A DNA stretch of 64,000 nt, taken from Paenibacillus hemerocallicola (GTDB lineage Bacteria; Bacillota; Bacilli; Paenibacillales; NBRC-103111). Numbering within the stretch: position 1 is the stretch's first letter; each line of letters starts with the position of its first letter. Shown here in pieces: positions 45,428 to 53,170 of this stretch. The notes under the pieces were generated by a model. The model saw nothing but the letters and a program-made list of their open reading frames with translations, did not search any database and was not told the DNA's origin. A program made the translations under genes and the position numbers. Where the stretch lies: assembly GCF_006265175.1 (NCBI RefSeq), contig NZ_VDCQ01000017.1, forward strand, positions 78,784 through 142,783. Direction: 5' to 3'.

Positions 45428-45919
45428 TGCTCAAACGAGCGCTATTCATGCGCTTCAGGAGCTGATTTCGCGAAATAAGGTGTGCTTGAGCCTTATTTCT
45501 CCAGTGGGCCCAAAATCGCTCGCTTTCCCTCACCATTTCCGGGTATTTAGTGCTCAAACGAGCGTTATTCATGCGCTTCAGTAGCTGATTTCGCGAAATT
45601 AGGTGTGTTTGAGCCTTATTTCTCCAGCGGGGCCCAAATCGCCCGCTTTCCATCACCATTTCCGGGTATTTAGTGCTCAAACGAGCGTTATTCATGCGCT
45701 TCAGTAGCTGATTTCGCGAAATAAGGTGTGTTTGAGCCTTATTTTTCCAGCGGGGCCCAAATCGCCCTCTTTCCCTCACTATTTCCGGGTATTTAGTGCT
45801 CGAACGAACACTATTCATGCGCGGTAGGAGCTGATTTCGCGAAATAAGGTGTGTTTGAGCCTTATTTCCACCTTGGGACAAGATTCGGACGGTTTTTTCC
45901 ACCACAATCGGATATAAAG
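45428..45919. repeat. 123-bp tandem repeat array B (four units)
   Basis: Units start at 45428, 45551, 45674 and 45797, each exactly 123 bp apart, with strong sequence identity (TGCTCAAACGAGCG ... ATTTCGCGAAATAAGG ... CCTTATTT). Each unit carries a hairpin AAATAAGG-N10-CCTTATTT, for example 45473-45498. A fifth degraded unit seems to begin at 45920. A minus-strand reading frame of about 197 codons runs through it because 123 is divisible by three; it has no credible start and no resemblance to known proteins, so I do not call a gene. Confidence 0.93.
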
Positions 45920-45929
45920 AGTTCAACGA

Positions 45930-46170
45930 GCACTGTTTGAGCGTAAAACCGGCATTGCGATGGGATGAATGAACCAACTTCTCTATTAGTGAAGCTCAAT
46001 TCACTAATCGCTTGCGTAATATGCGATTTCGGCGAATAGTGAACCAAATTTCATTGTTACTGAACCAAGTTCAGTAACAATTACTTTAGGTTCTGTAGGA
46101 TCACTACTCCTTCAATTGCCGGGAATCGGCCCCAATTAGCGCAATGAGGTTCACTAATAAGCAAATTCAG
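45930..46170. repeat. TTCACTA-type repeats beside array B
   Basis: Short elements such as CAATTCACTAATCGC, AATAGTGAACCAAA and GTTACTGAACCAAGTTCAGTAAC (an imperfect hairpin) fill this stretch. The same element type borders array A at 17.3-17.5 kb. No gene is supported. Confidence 0.55.
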
Positions 46171-46310
46171 TTCACTATTCGTCAATTTGCGCAAGGTCAG
46201 AGCTCATTCGGTTCACTATTCGTCAACTTGCGCAAGGTCAGAGCTCATTCGGTTCACTATTCGCCAACTTGCGCAAGGTCAGAGCTCAGTTCACTATTCG
46301 CCAACCGGTG
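46171..46310. repeat. 41-bp tandem repeat (about 3.3 units)
   Basis: TTCACTATTCG starts at 46171, 46212, 46253 and 46290, spacings of 41, 41 and 37 bp. The unit continues with CAACTTGCGCAAGGTCAGAGCTCA. CTTGCGCAAG within the unit is a perfect 10-bp palindrome. Confidence 0.9.
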
Positions 46311-46528
46311 CTAAGTCAGAGCTACTCTGGCGTATCCGGAAATCAACTCGCAATACTCTGACTTAAAGTGATTGTCTAGTCCGCTAGGTCTGATAGCGGC
46401 GCGAATACGACCTCCGGTCCAATGCCATATGCCCGTCAACAATTGCAGTTCAGCGGTTCATTCATTTCGCCTACACATACGTGCCGCTGCCGCAAACGCG
46501 ATTTCCACCTCCGTCACGCAGCGCCGCA

Positions 46529-46575
46529 GCTCAAGTCAAGTCAAAGTCAAGTCAAAGTCAAGTCAAGTCAAGCCG
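46529..46575. repeat. CAAGT/CAAAGT simple-sequence repeat at the 3' end of the aldolase gene
   Basis: Runs of TCAAG and TCAAAG units (5-6 bp) lie across the stop codon of the DapA-like gene: the TGA at 46563-46565 is inside the repeat. Slippage here would change only the last residue(s) and the 3' untranslated region. Confidence 0.85.
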
Positions 46576-47477
46576 AGCGCACGCTGCGCCGCTCTCCACC
46601 AGATCGCCATCCCTTGGGCGGCGGAGGCGTTCATCCCTTTGGACTTGCGTGTAACCGTCTCCATAGGAATCCCCCGCATGTTTACCAAATGCTTGGCTGT
46701 GGCCGGATAGCCTTTGCCCAGCACAGCGTCCAAAAATACGAGCAGCTCGTGAGCGGCTTCCGCGGCTGCGGTATCCCCGTTCGTCTCGGCCCGCCAATAA
46801 GCGAGTACCGCATCGACGGCGGCCGATCCGGTCGTAGCCATGATGCCTTGCGCGCCATCCAGCACCGACTCCCGCAAATACGACATGTTTGCCTGAAAGA
46901 CCAAACTCCCGGTAGCGCTTTCAATTTTGGCGCGAATGCCTTCCGGCGTACAGGTCGTATCCTTGATCCCGACGATGCCGTGCTGCCGGGCAAGCCGGCC
47001 GTATACGTCGGAGGCGACATGGCGCGGCGAAGCGAGCGGACATTCGTACAGGAAGACGGGCAGCGGCGACAGCTCCGCCAATCGGGCGAAGTAATGCTCC
47101 AGCCTGCTCTGGTCCTCGCCCATATGTCCCGGCGGGATGAGCACGATGCCGGATACTCCGGTCTCCGCCATGCGCGCCAGCTCCTCCTCGTGCTCCCCGG
47201 GGTCCTCGTGCACGTTGCCCGTCGCCAGTACGGGCACTCCTCCCGCCCGGGCTGCGGCCCGCCTCGCCAAGTCGAGCCGTTCCCGCATGCTTAACAGCTC
47301 CATCTCGCTGCTGCCGCAAACGGCGAATATGCCGTCAGGGCGTTTGGACAGCTGCCAATCGACGTACCGGTCGTATCCGTTCCAGTCTATTTCCTTGTTT
47401 TGCAAAAATGGCGTAAGCAGCAGCGCATACACCCCGCGAAACCGCGCCGCCGCCATTAACGAACCATTGCTGGACAT
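46563..47477 (-). CDS. Dihydrodipicolinate synthase/N-acetylneuraminate lyase family aldolase
   Basis: A 304-residue class I aldolase. The Schiff-base Lys is K172 in GIVGIKDTT, the conserved Tyr is Y144 in VFLYECP (YNxP in DapA), and GSSEMELLS (55-63) is the pyruvate-binding loop, varied from the usual GTTGE. Members include 2-keto-3-deoxy-gluconate aldolase and sialic-acid lyase. It is last in the GH38-PfkB-aldolase operon, which points to 2-keto-3-deoxy-sugar breakdown rather than lysine synthesis. Start ATG at 47477 with GGGAGA 7 nt upstream. Confidence 0.9.
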   Translation of the reverse strand: MSSNGSLMAAARFRGVYALLLTPFLQNKEIDWNGYDRYVDWQLSKRPDGIFAVCGSSEMELLSMRERLDLARRAAARAGGVPVLATGNVHEDPGEHEEELARMAETGVSGIVLIPPGHMGEDQSRLEHYFARLAELSPLPVFLYECPLASPRHVASDVYGRLARQHGIVGIKDTTCTPEGIRAKIESATGSLVFQANMSYLRESVLDGAQGIMATTGSAAVDAVLAYWRAETNGDTAAAEAAHELLVFLDAVLGKGYPATAKHLVNMRGIPMETVTRKSKGMNASAAQGMAIWWRAAQRALGLT

Positions 47478-47514
47478 GCAACCATCTCCCGTTTCGTATT
47501 CCCGCCCGACCCGT

Positions 47515-48594
47515 TTAAAACGTTTTCTGCATTTTGACGGTTTGGTCGAATCGGATCAATATTTCTTGCGGCGTGGCCGATCCGACGCCGCCCAGCTTGC
47601 GCACGGATACCGCGGAAGCCAAATGCGCGAACGCGGCCGCCTCGGGTCCCGGACTTCCCGCGCCCAGCGCGGACAGGAACGCCGCGGAAAACGTATCTCC
47701 CGCTCCGACGATATCGATCGGCGGCTCGACGGCCACCGTCGGCACATAGGTGACTTGGCCCCCCTCAAACCAAAGGGCTCCCTTCTCGCCCATCGTCACG
47801 CAGCAAGGCGCCTCCGCATTTCTGGCCAAGCGCTGGCCCGCCTTAATAATTTCGTTCTCCGACGACGGATGGTACTTCAAGCTTCCGTAGCACCAGCCCA
47901 GCGCCTCGATTTCGTTCGGCTTGACGACAATGCCTTTGTATTTGCCGATATTTTCCCGGCTGTCGACAACGATCCGCTTGCCGAGAGCCGCCCAATAGCG
48001 GAGCCGCTCGCGCAGCAGCTGGCCGGTTACGCCGGACTTCAGCTGATCGGTGACGCAGATGACGTCGACCTTCGCCGCCATCTTGTCGAGCTCGGCTACG
48101 AGCCGCCGCTGGAGCGCCTCGAAAGGCGCATCCAGGTTAATAAAATCGATGCGCGGCGCCTCCTGCTCGGCATCCTGCAGCCCTCGCAATATCGTTTTGC
48201 AGTACGCGGGAGTAACCCGTCCTTTGTCGGCCAATAGGAACGTGTCGTCTATGCCGCGCTGGCCCAACGCTTCCTGCAGCAGCGTTCCTCTCCAATCGTC
48301 GCCGACGATGGAGCATAAGCTCACCTCGGCGCAGCCGAGCTGCTTGAAATTGTTCGCCACATTGCCGGCCGCTCCCGGACCGAACGTCTCGCGGATTACC
48401 GGCAAATTGTAATGAGGCGTCTCCCGCGACAGCTCGCTGATCGTCATATCGGCATGCCAGTAAACGTCGAGACAGACGTCCCCGAGCACCCCGGCCTTTA
48501 CGTTCGTGATGCGCTTCAATAGGTCAACGACTTTGTCGCGGGTTAAACCGTTATATTGTGGAACGGAAGATAAACTCAACAATTCTTCTTCCAT
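47515..48594 (-). CDS. PfkB family carbohydrate kinase (HldE/RfaE-kinase-like)
   Basis: A 359-residue ribokinase-fold kinase. The N-terminal signature GVLGDVCLDVYW with PGAAGNVANNFKQLG is close to HldE-type heptose-phosphate kinases. The C-terminal DIVGAGDTFSAAF holds the catalytic Asp300 and the anion hole GAGD (297-300). VVKPNEIEALG is the family's KPN loop. It is 56 bp after the GH38 gene and 37 bp before the aldolase. 2-keto-3-deoxygluconate kinase, sugar-phosphate kinase and heptose kinase are all possible; I favour a catabolic kinase from context. Confidence 0.88.
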   Translation of the reverse strand: MEEELLSLSSVPQYNGLTRDKVVDLLKRITNVKAGVLGDVCLDVYWHADMTISELSRETPHYNLPVIRETFGPGAAGNVANNFKQLGCAEVSLCSIVGDDWRGTLLQEALGQRGIDDTFLLADKGRVTPAYCKTILRGLQDAEQEAPRIDFINLDAPFEALQRRLVAELDKMAAKVDVICVTDQLKSGVTGQLLRERLRYWAALGKRIVVDSRENIGKYKGIVVKPNEIEALGWCYGSLKYHPSSENEIIKAGQRLARNAEAPCCVTMGEKGALWFEGGQVTYVPTVAVEPPIDIVGAGDTFSAAFLSALGAGSPGPEAAAFAHLASAVSVRKLGGVGSATPQEILIRFDQTVKMQKTF

Positions 48595-48650
48595 CGCTCG
48601 AATTCTCCCTTCCCACTTTCGTCTGTGCGCGGTTCCCGTACATCCTCGGT

Positions 48651-51600
48651 TTATTTGCCGTCAACCGCTATGCGGAACGTCTTCAACTCGAAAGGCTTGA
48701 AGAACGCTTTGAAGCCGTGCCGTTCATGCGGTATGGCAGCCGGCTCCCGCTCGGACAAATTCACTTCGTCCACGCCGTTCACATTGAAGTGAACATTGAA
48801 CGACGCTTCTCCTCGTTTGCCGGCATACTCGTAACAGCGAACGATCCATTCGTCCGAATCCTCGGCCTTCTTTACCGTGTCAATCATGATATGATCGCTA
48901 TCCGTACCGAGCAAGCTCGCGATGGCGGGCAGAAACGCAACCGCAGCATCTGCCGCGCCGGCGGCTCTCTCCCGCAGCGCGCTCGTGACGGCCGGAACGT
49001 TGAGCCGGTAAGCTTGACGAACGGTGCCCGCCGCGAACCAATCTCCGTCATGCGGCAGCAGCGCATACGTGAATATATGCTCTCCCTTGTCGCATTCCGG
49101 GTCCGGTTTGTTGGACGACTTCAGCAGCGTGATGCGCATGACATTGTCGCGGATGTCGTGACCGTATTTGCAATCGTTCATCAGGCTGACGCCGAAGCCG
49201 CGCTCGGACAAATCGACCCACTTGTGGGCGCACGTCTCGAACCGGGCAAAATCCCAGCTCGTATTCCAATGGGTCGGACGCTGGACATGGCCGAACTGGA
49301 TCTCGTACGTAGCCGCAGTTGCCCGGACGTCTACCGGGAAGGCCACCTTGAGCAGCGTCTCCCGCTCCTGCCAGTCGACCCAGGTCGAGAAATCGATACG
49401 CGGATCGTTCACGTACAAAATCATATCCTGGCGAATCGTCGTCTTCCCATATTGCCAGTGGAAATGCACGACCGCCCGCAGCGGACCGTTCTCGACGATC
49501 TCGATCGCTCTCGCATCGGTTACGTGCCGTACCTTGTCATAGTAGAAAATATCGATCTCCCAGTTGTCGTGGTTGACCGGCTTATCCTCATGCACGTCGA
49601 AACGGTTGGCGGTTTCGCCCGGAGCGATAACTTCGCGCGCGGTGCGCTTGTCGAACAGGCGGGTAAGCTGACCGGCCTCGTTCCATTCGATCTCGTAGAA
49701 CGGCGTCGACGCGCCTCGCTCTCCGAATACGATCGCGGGCACCGGCGCCGCCACGGTCTCTTTCCCGACGGCTTCCTCCATCAAAACGGTCGTATAGCCC
49801 ATCGCCGGAATGCCGGTAACGTACAACTGCAGCCGGTCTCCATCATCCAAGCCGCTTACGCGCTCGGCCGTCAGCGTATTGCCCGACGCGTCTACCCAGC
49901 GCATGCCGGAAAATCGGGCTTCCCACGGCAGTTGGATCAGCTCGTCGCGGGTCCAGGGCAGCGAGTTGAATACGAGCCAGCCCTCGCGGCCGTCCGTATC
50001 CACGAACGAAGACAACTGCGCCAAGCTGTCGGTCAACGCCGATTGCGCCAACTGCTCCGCCTCCGCATATTCGGTACGGCAGTCCTCATATACGGCCGTA
50101 ATCGAGGAGCCCGGCAAAATATCGTGGAACTGATTGCGCAGCACGATTTTCCAGCTGTCGTACAGCCGCTTGGACGGATAAGCCGCGAATCCGGCCAGCG
50201 GACTTCCGAAGCTGGCCGCCGCCTCCGCGTCGCGCAGCAGAAACTCCATACGCCGGTTCATCCGCTTCACGTAGCCCTGCGACGTATACGTCCCGCGATG
50301 AAGCTCCAAATACAGCTCGCCGTCCCATCTATGCACGTAACGGTCCGTATTCGTCACCGTCTGCTCGAGATTGCGGAAAAACTCGTCGGCACGCCCCGCA
50401 GTCGCCTTGGGCAGACCCGGCATATGCTCGAGCCTGCGGCGCATTTCCAGCATCGTCCGCGTCGGACCGCCGCCTCCGTCGCCCCAGCCGTAGGAGAGCA
50501 GCAGTTCCGAATCGTTGATTTCCTTATCGCGATAATTGTTCCAGATACCCGCCAACGTCGCCGGGACCACCTGCCCGTTGTAGGTGTAGAACCGCGTGAA
50601 CGGGCTGTCGGCCAAATCCGGATCGGGCGTCGTAATGTAATGGGTCATAATTTCCGTACCGTCGATGCCTCGCCAGAAAAACGTATCGTGAGGGAAACGA
50701 TTGTATACGTTCCAGCTGATCTTGGTCGTCATGAAGTAACGCAGTCCGCTTTTGCGCAAAATTTGCGGCAGCGCCCAGCTGTAGCCGAATACGTCGGGCA
50801 GCCATAAATATTCGCAGCCGACGCCGAACGTGTTCTCGAAGTAGCGCATGCCGTACAGCAGCTGGCGTACGAGCGACTCGCCGGAAGGAATGTTGCAGTC
50901 CGATTCGAGCCACATCGCGCCGCCCGCCTCCCAGCGGCCTTCCTTGACGCGTTCTTGGATGCCTGCGAAAATTTCCGGATAGTCGTGCTGAATGTATTCG
51001 TACAGCTGAGGCTGCGTCTGGAGGAACACGTAATCCGGGAACTGCTCCATCAGGCGCAGAACGGTAGAGAACGAACGGGCCGCCTTCTCCCTCGTATGCT
51101 TGAGCTGCCACAGCCAGGCGACGTCGATGTGCGTATGGCCGATGCACCGTACCGTGAGCGGCTGGAACTTCGGCAGCGCCTCCAGCTCCTCCTTCAGCTT
51201 CCCGTTCGCCTCGCGAACGCTCGCATAGAACGCTTCGTCGCCCGGCACCCGCCAGTCGAGCAGATGAAGCGACCGATCAAGCGCTTTCAACAACGCCTGC
51301 TTTTCCCAGCTGTTGTCGTGCAGCACCTTGATCGTGTACCATACCGCGAGCGCCGTGTAATACAAATCGTCCGTTTCCGTCTCCAGCAGCGCGAGTCCCG
51401 ACATCGACAGCTCGTGCTCCAGCTCCGTTTTCAAGCCCGATTCCCCGTTTAACCCGGTCCATATTTTAAAGAGCAGCCCGACCTTTTGCCCGACGAGCGT
51501 CTCCGGAAAAAATACTTCCTTGTGGTTGCTGCCGACTCCCTGATACGGCGAGCCATTGACATACAGCAGCGATTCGAAGCCGGAATTGTGCCCCGCCCCG

Positions 51601-51872
51601 GTTTTGCCGAAGTCGAACAGCCCTACGACCTTGCGTCCCGACCACTCCGCGGGAATGTCGACCTCGGCCTTCAGCCAGGCGATCAGATCGTAGCCCTTCC
51701 ACCGGTCGCCGACCGATATCGTTCCCCATTCGGCTTGCTCGGACGGCATCGCGCCGATCTCCGCGGTTTTGTCGATCCAGAAGCCGTAGGAGGACAGCTC
51801 CCGATACTCGACGTAGCGGTGCTTCTCCAGCTGTGCAATGCGTTTCCAACATTTCTCGAAAGTTAAGAGCAT
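48651..51872 (-). CDS. GH38 alpha-mannosidase
   Basis: A 1073-residue glycoside hydrolase family 38 enzyme. VRCIGHTHIDVAWLW gives zinc ligands H246/H248 and D250, and WLPDVFGYSWALPQIL contains the nucleophile D360, with GGAMWLESDCNIPSGESLVRQLLYG just before. A middle helical domain and a large beta C-terminal domain follow. The first 235 residues form the accessory domain usual in bacterial GH38. No signal peptide: it should cut imported manno-oligosaccharides. Start ATG at 51872 with AGGAGG 6 nt upstream. First gene of the operon under operator site 3. Confidence 0.96.
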   Translation of the reverse strand: MLLTFEKCWKRIAQLEKHRYVEYRELSSYGFWIDKTAEIGAMPSEQAEWGTISVGDRWKGYDLIAWLKAEVDIPAEWSGRKVVGLFDFGKTGAGHNSGFESLLYVNGSPYQGVGSNHKEVFFPETLVGQKVGLLFKIWTGLNGESGLKTELEHELSMSGLALLETETDDLYYTALAVWYTIKVLHDNSWEKQALLKALDRSLHLLDWRVPGDEAFYASVREANGKLKEELEALPKFQPLTVRCIGHTHIDVAWLWQLKHTREKAARSFSTVLRLMEQFPDYVFLQTQPQLYEYIQHDYPEIFAGIQERVKEGRWEAGGAMWLESDCNIPSGESLVRQLLYGMRYFENTFGVGCEYLWLPDVFGYSWALPQILRKSGLRYFMTTKISWNVYNRFPHDTFFWRGIDGTEIMTHYITTPDPDLADSPFTRFYTYNGQVVPATLAGIWNNYRDKEINDSELLLSYGWGDGGGGPTRTMLEMRRRLEHMPGLPKATAGRADEFFRNLEQTVTNTDRYVHRWDGELYLELHRGTYTSQGYVKRMNRRMEFLLRDAEAAASFGSPLAGFAAYPSKRLYDSWKIVLRNQFHDILPGSSITAVYEDCRTEYAEAEQLAQSALTDSLAQLSSFVDTDGREGWLVFNSLPWTRDELIQLPWEARFSGMRWVDASGNTLTAERVSGLDDGDRLQLYVTGIPAMGYTTVLMEEAVGKETVAAPVPAIVFGERGASTPFYEIEWNEAGQLTRLFDKRTAREVIAPGETANRFDVHEDKPVNHDNWEIDIFYYDKVRHVTDARAIEIVENGPLRAVVHFHWQYGKTTIRQDMILYVNDPRIDFSTWVDWQERETLLKVAFPVDVRATAATYEIQFGHVQRPTHWNTSWDFARFETCAHKWVDLSERGFGVSLMNDCKYGHDIRDNVMRITLLKSSNKPDPECDKGEHIFTYALLPHDGDWFAAGTVRQAYRLNVPAVTSALRERAAGAADAAVAFLPAIASLLGTDSDHIMIDTVKKAEDSDEWIVRCYEYAGKRGEASFNVHFNVNGVDEVNLSEREPAAIPHERHGFKAFFKPFELKTFRIAVDGK

Positions 51873-51965
51873 GGGAATCCTCCTGCTTGAACGTTTTGGA
51901 TAGGTTCGGACGCTTTTAGTCGAATACGAGTATGCAGGCCTAAGTCCGATCTATTCGATTAATTA

Positions 51966-51980
51966 ATTTAATGATAAAGT
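51966..51980. promoter_or_regulatory. Predicted ROK-repressor operator, site 3
   Basis: Minus strand ACTTTATCATTAAAT, two mismatches to ACTTAAT-C-ATTAAGT. It overlaps the -10 box of the GH38 promoter, so binding would block transcription. Confidence 0.58.
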
Positions 51981-51999
51981 TAATACCGATTTTTGTAAA
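51971..51999 (-). promoter_or_regulatory. Predicted sigma-A promoter of the GH38 operon
   Basis: Minus strand -35 TTTACA (51994-51999) and -10 TATCAT (51971-51976), spaced 17 nt, each one base from consensus. The start codon at 51872 leaves a leader of about 90 nt. Confidence 0.65.
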
Positions 52000-52060
52000 G
52001 TGTTTTTTGATTTGCGGCGGCAAATCGACGGCTGCTTAAAAATCGCACGGCCCGCGGAGC

Positions 52061-52099
52061 GGCAAAAACCCCCGAACGACCCGGCGGGGTTCGAGGGTT
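52061..52099 (-). terminator. Terminator of the GMC-TatC-TatA operon
   Basis: Stem AACCCTCGAAC (52089-52099, minus) pairs with GTTCGGGGGTT (52067-52077, minus) with one G-T wobble, followed by TTT. It lies 52 bp beyond the tatA stop. Confidence 0.75.
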
Positions 52100-52151
52100 C
52101 CTCCGGATTAGTCTCCGGTCGCTCCGCCATCGTTTCGGCGGCCGTTATACG

Positions 52152-52352
52152 CTAGTTTATCCGTTTTACTTCGCCGGTCGAATTGGAATCCGCCGGCTCG
52201 CTGTCGTCTACGATGCCGCGGGTGGAATTGCGGAACTCGCGCAGCGTGTCACCGAAAGCCCGACCCAGCTGCGGCAGCTTGGCCGGACCGAATACGACCA
52301 GCGCTATAGCCAAGATGATGATCAAGCCGGATACGCCGATATTGTTGAACAT
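52152..52352 (-). CDS. tatA: Twin-arginine translocase subunit TatA/TatE
   Basis: A 66-residue protein with one short membrane helix (LIIILAIALVVF, residues 10-21), the hallmark hinge FGPAKLPQLGRAFG and a charged amphipathic helix and tail. It forms the pore of the Tat export system with TatC. Start ATG at 52352 with AAAGGAG 9 nt upstream. It lies 51 bp after tatC in the same operon as a Tat-signal protein. Confidence 0.95.
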   Translation of the reverse strand: MFNNIGVSGLIIILAIALVVFGPAKLPQLGRAFGDTLREFRNSTRGIVDDSEPADSNSTGEVKRIN

Positions 52353-52403
52353 GCGATCACTCTCCTTTCCTGAAAAAGTATTTTCTACAGTACTGCGCCT
52401 CTC

Positions 52404-53135
52404 TTATTTCTGGGGCAACAAGCCGTGGTCCATCGTACGCCATTGTCTCGCCGATACGATCACGCTGATCTCGAACAGCAAAATCAAAGGAATCGTCACC
52501 GACAGATGGGAAACGAAGTCGGGTGGCGATATGCATGAGCCGACGATCGCAAGACCGAGGTAAGCGAATTTGCGCGCCTTCTTCAGCCGTTCCGGAGATA
52601 GCAGGCCGATCCGGGTCAGAAACAATATGACGACCGGCAACTCGAACGCGACCGCCATCGGGAATACGACGCTGAACAGAAACGAGAAGTAGCGGTCGAT
52701 TCCGTACGTTTCCACGGCGCCGATCGTCCGGTTCATTTTCTCCATAAACCGCACCATCATCGGGAACACGACGAAATAGCTGAACGACGCGCCTCCCAGA
52801 AACAGCACAAACGAAACCGGCACGTACGGAAGCGTCCCCCTCGCCTCCTCCTCCGTCAGCCCCGGGCGGACGAACGCCCATATTTGGTACAGCAGCACGG
52901 GCAGCGTGAACAGCACGGCGACCAGCAAAGCGCACTTCATGTAAATGAACAACCCGTCGGTAAACGAGAACACGTTCCACTCGATGCTCGCCGCGGCTGG
53001 CTGCGATTTGATGAGAAGCAGCAGACGGGGCGATATGTACAAGCCCGCGCAAAGCATGGCGAAAAACCATCCGAATACGATCAGGAGCCTTTTGCGCACT
53101 TCGGTCAAATGATAGATCAGCTCTTCCTGCTCCAT
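52404..53135 (-). CDS. tatC: Twin-arginine translocase subunit TatC
   Basis: A 243-residue, six-helix membrane protein. The cytoplasmic N-terminus EELIYHLTEVRKRLL holds the conserved Glu/His/Leu-x-Glu-Leu/Val-Arg Tat-signal-binding region, and VLLYQIWAFVRPGLTEEEAR is the TatC first-loop signature. FELPVVILFLTRIGLL is typical of helix 4. It recognises the twin-arginine signal of exported folded proteins; the probable cargo is the gluconate-dehydrogenase-like small subunit at 54942. Confidence 0.96.
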   Translation of the reverse strand: MEQEELIYHLTEVRKRLLIVFGWFFAMLCAGLYISPRLLLLIKSQPAAASIEWNVFSFTDGLFIYMKCALLVAVLFTLPVLLYQIWAFVRPGLTEEEARGTLPYVPVSFVLFLGGASFSYFVVFPMMVRFMEKMNRTIGAVETYGIDRYFSFLFSVVFPMAVAFELPVVILFLTRIGLLSPERLKKARKFAYLGLAIVGSCISPPDFVSHLSVTIPLILLFEISVIVSARQWRTMDHGLLPQK

Positions 53136-53170
53136 GCTTAGTCCAGCTCACTTTCCGCAGCAGGGCGGAA

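Noticed and set aside
45384..45977. A 197-codon minus-strand open frame with a 41-residue repeat
   Set aside because: It is created by the 123-bp tandem repeat, whose length is a multiple of three. It lacks a ribosome-binding site, codon use is unlike the neighbours, and the repeat is clearly a DNA-level element.
45428..46310. A CRISPR array at the repeat cluster
   Set aside because: Units are directly adjacent 123- or 41-bp tandem copies, without unique spacers between short identical repeats, and no cas genes are nearby.
12115..48594. A dedicated ADP/GDP-heptose biosynthesis cluster (GmhA-like SIS, HldE-like kinase, HAD phosphatase)
   Set aside because: The three genes lie in three separate operons, each with catabolic neighbours, and no nucleotidyltransferase domain is present. 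Heptose synthesis is possible but not supported by context.
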